A stretch of DNA of 64,000 bases, from NCBI GenBank assembly GCA_963815325.1, contig CAWFGG010000002.1, positions 248,001 to 312,000 of the forward strand, in the 5' to 3' direction. Each line of letters opens with the position of its first letter. Positions within the stretch are counted from its first letter, which is position 1. The DNA is from JABDII01 sp963815325 (GTDB lineage: Bacteria; Gemmatimonadota; Gemmatimonadetes; Gemmatimonadales; GWC2-71-9). The translations under genes were made by a program, and so were the position numbers. The notes under the pieces are model-generated. The model had not been told where the DNA came from. It ran no database searches and worked only from the letters and a program-made list of their open reading frames with translations. Below, in pieces: positions 59,866-64,000 of the stretch.

Positions 59866-59885
59866 CCGTTGCCTCCCGGATGTCC
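59854..59885 (-). terminator. Intrinsic attenuator in the infC leader
   Basis: GGACATCCG and CGGATGTCC form a 9-bp perfect stem with an 8-base loop, followed directly by TTTTTT on the minus strand. It ends 29 bases before the predicted infC start. In Bacillus the infC-rpmI-rplT leader is attenuated by L20; an equivalent control is likely here. Confidence 0.85.
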
Positions 59886-59998
59886 ATGCTGCCCCCCGTG
59901 CCGGCCACCTGCCGCATACTCTGGGAGCAAAATCGGACCCGGTCGCGCCGGCTCCACGGCCGGGCTGAGGGTGGGGGGCTAACCCCGCTTCGGGCCTT

Positions 59999-60027
59999 AT
60001 AGTAGGCCCTGAGGGACCTAGTGTCAA
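59999..60027 (-). promoter_or_regulatory. Consensus sigma70 promoter of infC-rpmI-rplT
   Basis: TTGACA and TACTAT, exactly 17 bases apart. The TGA within TTGACA is the stop codon of the MBL-fold gene. RNA from about 59992 would have a leader of about 166 bases containing the attenuator. Confidence 0.85.
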
Positions 60028-60941
60028 CTTCCCCGTGGGCCCCCTGGCCCCGCTGACCCATCCGCCACGGATTGGACCTCGTCGAGGACCACCCGCGCGC
60101 CATCGGCCCGGGCTCGGCCCCAGAGCACCTCGGGATCGTGCTCGAACACGAGTCGCCACCCCTGCTCGGCTGCCTCCGCCAGGATGGCCCGCTTCGTCTC
60201 GAGGGTTCGCAGCGGCTCGACGTCGTATCCCATGATCCAGGGGAGCGGGAGGTGGGCCGAGGTGGGGATCAGGTCGGCCAGGAAGAGGCTCGCATCGCCC
60301 GCATCCGCCACCAGGACCGATTGGTGGTACGGCACATGCCCGGGCGTGAGCCGCAGCGTGATGCCGGGAAGGATGTCCGCCGCCTGGTCCACCAGCTGCC
60401 AGCGACCCGCCTGCTCGACCGGCTCGAAGTTGTCGGAGAAGTAGCTGCCCCGGGTCCGCTCGTTGGTGTGCCGGGCAAAATCGAGCTCACCCCGCTGCAC
60501 AATGTGTGTGGCCCGCGGAAAGGCGAGGAGCGGTTGAGCGGACCCAGGTTCTCGGTACGTGTTCCCACCGGCGTGATCGAAGTGGAGATGGGTGTTGATG
60601 ACCCAGGCCACGTCGTCGGGGCCGAATCCTACTTCCGCCAACGCGTCCTCCAGCTGGGTCGGCCCGGCCGTGCCGTCGTTCTCGATGCCGTACATGTCCC
60701 GGAATTTCTCGTCTTCTTTGTTGCCGACCCCGGTATCGATCAACACCAATCCGTCGGGATGCTCCACGAGCAGACAGCGCAAGGCAAGCGGAATCCGATT
60801 CCGGTCGTCGGCAGGCATGCGGCGGCTCCAGAGCGGCTTGGGAACCACACCGAACATGGCGCCGCCGTCCAGCCGCTGGCGCCCCGCCTCCAGCGTGTGA
60901 CAGCGGAGGGAGCCGATCTCAAAGGTTCGGGTGAGCGACAT
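60024..60941 (-). CDS. MBL-fold metallo-hydrolase
   Basis: 305 residues. The zinc motif HLHFDHAGG is in VAWVINTHLHFDHAGGNTY (about 135-143), with LTPGHVPYHQSVL supplying the second His/Asp set and FEHDPEVLWG near the end. It resembles small-molecule MBL hydrolases (quorum-quenching or glyoxalase II relatives), not beta-lactamases. The real substrate is unknown. ATG at 60941 has GAGGGA upstream. It is last of the rex-arcA-exonuclease unit. Confidence 0.85.
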   Translation of the reverse strand: MSLTRTFEIGSLRCHTLEAGRQRLDGGAMFGVVPKPLWSRRMPADDRNRIPLALRCLLVEHPDGLVLIDTGVGNKEDEKFRDMYGIENDGTAGPTQLEDALAEVGFGPDDVAWVINTHLHFDHAGGNTYREPGSAQPLLAFPRATHIVQRGELDFARHTNERTRGSYFSDNFEPVEQAGRWQLVDQAADILPGITLRLTPGHVPYHQSVLVADAGDASLFLADLIPTSAHLPLPWIMGYDVEPLRTLETKRAILAEAAEQGWRLVFEHDPEVLWGRARADGARVVLDEVQSVADGSAGPGGPRGS

Positions 60942-60948
60942 GAGTCCC

Positions 60949-61785
60949 TCAGGAACGCCCGCGCTGTCGGCGACGCGACGTGGCGACCCGTTTGGCGCAA
61001 AGACGCTCGAGATCTGTGAGGGTGGCAAACCCTTCCGACTTGGCCAGTCGGAGGAGGCAACGGAGTAACTCCGCCGTGACCATCGCGTCGCCCGCCGCGC
61101 GATGGCGGGCGTGGTTGACCAACCCAAAGCGGTCGGTGAGGCTGTCCAATCCGCACGACGCTTGACCGCGTAGCAGTCGCCGGGCCAGCCGGACGGTGCA
61201 GAGACGGGGTCCGCTCAGGACGACGTCGCGGCTTCTCTTGAGCTCGCGATCGAGAAAGCCCCAGTCGAACCGGGCGTTGTGTGCCACGAAGACCCGGCCC
61301 GCCAAAGCGGCCACGATCTGGTCAGCCAGCTCCTCGAAAGTTGGCGCGCCACGGACCATGGCATTGGTAATTCCGGTGAGCGAAGTCGCAATCCGAGGAA
61401 TGGGCCGTTCCGGATTCACCAGGGAATCGAGCACGAGTTCGGTCCGGCTCCCCTGCACCACGACCACGGCGATCTCCGTCAACCGATCCCCGGCCCCGGA
61501 CTGCCCCCCGGTCGTCTCGACGTCCACCACTGCATACGCGCAGTCATCCACCATCGGAGACCCGGCCGCCGCCGCGACCAGCGCCCAGCGTCCATCAGGC
61601 AGCTGCCCGACCCGGGGGTCGGCGCCCAGCAGTGCCGCCGTGAGACGCGACGCGACACTCTCCGGCGCCCGCCGAAGGCCCATGACCTCGTTGGCCACCG
61701 TCAGTGCGGACAACGGTCCCTCGGCCATGAGTCCGAGGGCGCGCTCCAGCAAGGTCGAACTCGGGTGGGCGGCCAATCCGGTCAC
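60949..61785 (-). CDS. DnaQ-like 3'-5' exonuclease
   Basis: 278 residues. DEDDh residues: AVVDVETTGGQ (Asp, Glu), FVAHNARFDWGFLDREL (Asp) and HRAAGDAMVTAELLRCL (His, Asp). The first 90 residues resemble a winged-helix extension (LTVANEVMGLRRAP). It resembles the epsilon subunit of DNA polymerase III, but as a separate, non-essential-type homologue it may act in repair or RNA trimming. The GTG at 61785 overlaps the arcA stop (GTGA) and is preferred to the ATG 11 codons upstream. Confidence 0.88.
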   Translation of the reverse strand: MTGLAAHPSSTLLERALGLMAEGPLSALTVANEVMGLRRAPESVASRLTAALLGADPRVGQLPDGRWALVAAAAGSPMVDDCAYAVVDVETTGGQSGAGDRLTEIAVVVVQGSRTELVLDSLVNPERPIPRIATSLTGITNAMVRGAPTFEELADQIVAALAGRVFVAHNARFDWGFLDRELKRSRDVVLSGPRLCTVRLARRLLRGQASCGLDSLTDRFGLVNHARHRAAGDAMVTAELLRCLLRLAKSEGFATLTDLERLCAKRVATSRRRQRGRS

Positions 61786-63014
61786 ACGGCGGCTCGACGG
61801 ATCGGGAGCGTCATGCACCGGGGCCCCCCGCCACCACGCACCAGCTCGCTACCTGAAATCGTGATCACGGCGCGCTGCGCCAGGGTGGAGGCCTCGGACT
61901 GCGCCAAGTACTCCTCGGCTGTGCGTACCTGGAAGCCCGCCGCTTCCAACTGCCGCAGCGTGCCCCGGTTCCTGCCATAGCCGACGACGACTCCGGGACG
62001 GAGCGCCAAGAAGTTGCAGGCGGAGCTCCACTGCTCGCGCTCCTGAGTCGAGCGGTTGTCACCACCCGCGAGGATGGGCTGCAAGTCGAGGTCCAGGTCT
62101 TTGAGGCCCGCGAAGAAATTGGGCACCTCCCGAACCGAGTCCGTTCCCTTGCGGCGATGCAGCACCGTACGCCGCTCCGGTCCAATGAAAAACGGTGGGA
62201 ACACCACGCACAGATCGGTGTCGACCTGGCTGAACACCATGTCGAGATGGATGGCCGTCGGAGCTCCCGGCATCACCACTACCAGGACGTCCGTAGCGAG
62301 GCCATGCGCGAAGACCAATTCACACAGCATGTCGATCGCCGCCGGCGACGTCCGGTCGCTCAGACCGACCAGGATCACGTCCTCCCGCAGACGATGGATG
62401 TCCCCTCCTTCGAGCGTGTAATGATCGCGCTTCTCCCGGGAGCCATCGTAAATCACTCCGCGATTGCCCAGGTCGGGGTGGTAGAGCAGCAGTGCTTTGA
62501 TCAGGAGTTCTTCCGTCCACCGGACATCGTATCGCATCGCTCCGACCAACGCGTACTCGCCGATGATGATGCCCGCGTCACGAGGGAAGAACAGATTCGG
62601 CAACGGTGGAAATGCAAAGCCGAACCCGTTGAGCGCCTTCGCGACCGGTCCGCGCTCGAGTCGGGCCCCCTCGATCAGGGTACGAACCATCTGCTCCGCA
62701 GAGAGCGGACTCAAGCCGACGGCCAAGCTCTCGGCAGGGACCAGGTTCGTCGTGGTTTCTTGGAGAAACGACCGCGCCTCGGGAATGGCCAACACATCCG
62801 TGAGGAGCTGCTCGACGGAGTACACGGTGGCACAGCGCTGCAGCACATCGATGAACTGGCGGTGCTCAGCCTGGGCCAGCGTGAGATCGACGATGTCCGA
62901 GTAGAGATAGGCCTCGCGGTTGGCCGGCGTGACGCCCCGCAGCTCCTCGCCCGGAGTGTGGACGATCACGGCCTCGAGCGCCCCGATCTCGGAGTTGATA
63001 CAAGCACGAGACAT
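61782..63014 (-). CDS. arcA: Arginine deiminase
   Basis: 410 residues, converting arginine to citrulline and ammonia. Catalytic features: FFPRD (about 147-151), GGDIHRLRED with the metal-free Asp, the HLDMVFS His-Asp motif and the nucleophile Cys in GGGGPRCMTLPI about residue 400. N-terminal EIGALEAVIVHTPGEEL is typical. Ornithine transcarbamoylase and carbamate kinase genes for a full deiminase pathway are absent nearby. It follows rex by 46 bases, so redox control is plausible. Confidence 0.95.
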   Translation of the reverse strand: MSRACINSEIGALEAVIVHTPGEELRGVTPANREAYLYSDIVDLTLAQAEHRQFIDVLQRCATVYSVEQLLTDVLAIPEARSFLQETTTNLVPAESLAVGLSPLSAEQMVRTLIEGARLERGPVAKALNGFGFAFPPLPNLFFPRDAGIIIGEYALVGAMRYDVRWTEELLIKALLLYHPDLGNRGVIYDGSREKRDHYTLEGGDIHRLREDVILVGLSDRTSPAAIDMLCELVFAHGLATDVLVVVMPGAPTAIHLDMVFSQVDTDLCVVFPPFFIGPERRTVLHRRKGTDSVREVPNFFAGLKDLDLDLQPILAGGDNRSTQEREQWSSACNFLALRPGVVVGYGRNRGTLRQLEAAGFQVRTAEEYLAQSEASTLAQRAVITISGSELVRGGGGPRCMTLPIRRAAV

Positions 63015-63060
63015 GGACGGGAAACCTAACCGGGTCCCGGGCCTGGCGCCCGGCCGCGCG

Positions 63061-63681
63061 TCACCGACTGGTGAGGGAGTAGGAGAGCGCTTCGAGTTCG
63101 AGTACGAGGTTGACCGTCTTGACGGCCACCTCGTGAGGTACGTTGAGCTGCACAGGGGCGAAGTTCAGGATGGCCTTGATGCCCAAGCGCACCAAGCGGT
63201 CCGCTGTTTCTTGGGCGGCCTCGGCGGGCGTCACCAGAATTGCGATGTCGACCGGTTGAGCGCCGAGGATAGTCTCGAGCTGAGCCACATCGGCCACCGG
63301 AACTCCGTTCCAGACGTGCCCGATCTTCTGGGGATCGCGATCGAAGATAGCCACGATATCGAACCCGCGATCGCGGAACCCGTGATGCTGATAGAGGGCG
63401 CTGCCGATCTTCCCGGCCCCGATGAGTGCGACCCGGTAGCGGCCGCCCAGACCGAGGATCTGACGCAGCCGACTGGCCAGCTCCGGCACGCGGTACCCGA
63501 GGCCCCGTTTGCCGAACGAACCGAAGAACGAGAGGTCCTTCCGGACCTGGGCCGAGGTCGTCCCGCCACGCGCGGCCAAGGCCTCAGAGCTGACGGTCGC
63601 GGTGCCGCGCTCCTCGAATTCCTCGAGGAACCGCAGATAGAGGGAGAGGCGGCGGATGGTGGAGTCGGCGACTTTTGGCAT
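63061..63681 (-). CDS. rex: Redox-sensing repressor Rex
   Basis: 206 residues. An N-terminal winged helix (TIRRLSLYLRFLEEFEERG, TTSAQVRKDLSFFGSFGKRGLGY) binds DNA. The NAD(H)-binding Rossmann domain has VALIGAGKIGSALYQH (about 85-100) and the conserved FDRDPQKIG. High NADH releases it from operators. The ATG at 63681 is covered by its own operator, and no Shine-Dalgarno is visible. Confidence 0.96.
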   Translation of the reverse strand: MPKVADSTIRRLSLYLRFLEEFEERGTATVSSEALAARGGTTSAQVRKDLSFFGSFGKRGLGYRVPELASRLRQILGLGGRYRVALIGAGKIGSALYQHHGFRDRGFDIVAIFDRDPQKIGHVWNGVPVADVAQLETILGAQPVDIAILVTPAEAAQETADRLVRLGIKAILNFAPVQLNVPHEVAVKTVNLVLELEALSYSLTSR

Positions 63682-63697
63682 GTGAAATGTTTCACAA
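63680..63697. promoter_or_regulatory. Rex operator overlapping the rex start codon
   Basis: TTGTGAAACATTTCACAT on the minus strand matches the Rex consensus TTGTGAA-N4-TTCACAA except at the last base. It fills the 18-base space between the rsmA stop and rex and shares two bases with the ATG, so Rex would repress its own gene and what follows. Confidence 0.85.
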
Positions 63698-63699
63698 AG

Positions 63700-64000
63700 C
63701 TAGCGTGGCCACCATCCTCCGTCAACGAGACTCCTGAACAGCCTGACGCAGTCAGGCGGTGCCAGCCCTTCGGGTCGGATGCTCTCGGCCACGCCCGCCC
63801 GCTCCAACACCTCCGCTGCGGTTCCCGCCGGCAGCCCGGTCAGACCCCGCACCGCACGGAGCAGCTGCTTGCGGCGGAACCCGAACAGCCCGACCACCAG
63901 GCGCCGGAATTCCCTGCTCTCGCGGTCCGCGACCAACGGCTCCCGCCGCGGGGTGAGCCGGACCACCGCCGACTGGACCTGAGGCGGCGGATGGAACGCG
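63700..64000 (-). CDS. rsmA: RsmA (KsgA) 16S rRNA dimethyladenosine transferase, C-terminal part
   Basis: Only the last 100 codons are in the window. The sequence starts AFHPPPQVQSAVVRLTPR, the KsgA hallmark, and goes on with FRRLVVGLFGFRRKQLLRA to a stop at 63700. It dimethylates two adenines of 16S helix 45. The catalytic half lies outside the window. It precedes rex by 18 bases. Confidence 0.92.
   Translation of the reverse strand, partial: AFHPPPQVQSAVVRLTPRREPLVADRESREFRRLVVGLFGFRRKQLLRAVRGLTGLPAGTAAEVLERAGVAESIRPEGLAPPDCVRLFRSLVDGGWWPR

Overview
This is 64 kb of high-GC bacterial chromosome, mostly core housekeeping genes on the minus strand in long, tightly packed operons. About two dozen junctions overlap, often by 1 or 4 bases (TGATG, ATGA, GTGA). 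The gene content (MreBCD, RseP, MEP-pathway enzymes, a predicted outer-membrane beta-barrel, one type IV-like pilin, short EF-Ts) indicates a diderm bacterium. Gemmatimonadota is my best guess from the overall gene set. That is an inference, not proven by any single marker. I see no CRISPR array, insertion sequence, integrase or prophage.

Layout. 1-5.1 kb: mreD (cut by the window edge), mreC, mreB, dut, alanine dehydrogenase and an M16 peptidase. 5.1-7.7 kb: pnp and rpsO. 7.7-15.8 kb: a macromolecule cluster read rplM-rpsI-rpsB-tsf-pyrH-frr-uppS-cdsA-dxr-rseP, with an intrinsic terminator between rpsB and tsf. 15.8-21.7 kb: an acyl-CoA (probably propionyl-CoA) carboxylase set, consisting of beta subunit, biotin carboxylase and biotin carrier. 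A TPR-like secreted protein and an RlmD/TrmA-type RNA methyltransferase are embedded in it. 21.8-26.7 kb: tyrA-aroA-cmk-rpsA, with a sigma70-type promoter in front and an intrinsic terminator behind.

26.8-45.2 kb is the accessory part. It holds a plus-strand single-domain response regulator, a membrane protein, a lone pilin, and a convergent PPK2. A soluble GAF histidine kinase and an NtrC-type sigma54 activator follow. Next is a five-gene redox operon, read from the minus strand: Cys-rich small protein, NuoE-like with zinc ribbons, NuoF-GltD fusion, NuoG-N-like Cys-rich ferredoxin, and GltB-type FMN protein. Sigma54-like promoter elements lie before the pilin pair, the lone response regulator and the redox operon. 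A 19-bp palindrome lies where an NtrC-family enhancer would be expected. Beyond it are tRNA-Leu(UAA), a twice-frameshifted outer-membrane protein, a GCS2-CBS fusion and an aspartoacylase-like hydrolase.

45.2-64 kb returns to core genes: recN, nadK, dxs, ispA, xseB, xseA, folD, rny, zapA, a coiled-coil protein, pheT, pheS, rplT, rpmI and infC. infC has a consensus promoter, an intrinsic attenuator in its leader, a 16-codon leader ORF and a predicted CUG start. Last come an MBL hydrolase, a DnaQ-like exonuclease, arginine deiminase, rex with a near-consensus Rex operator on its own start codon, and the 3' end of rsmA.

The most interesting unit is the NuoEF-GltD/NuoG-N/GltB redox operon with its kinase/NtrC pair. 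It looks like a cytosolic NAD(P)H-flavin-FeS oxidoreductase whose substrate cannot be told from sequence. All identifications come from reading motifs in the translated sequence; no database search was run.
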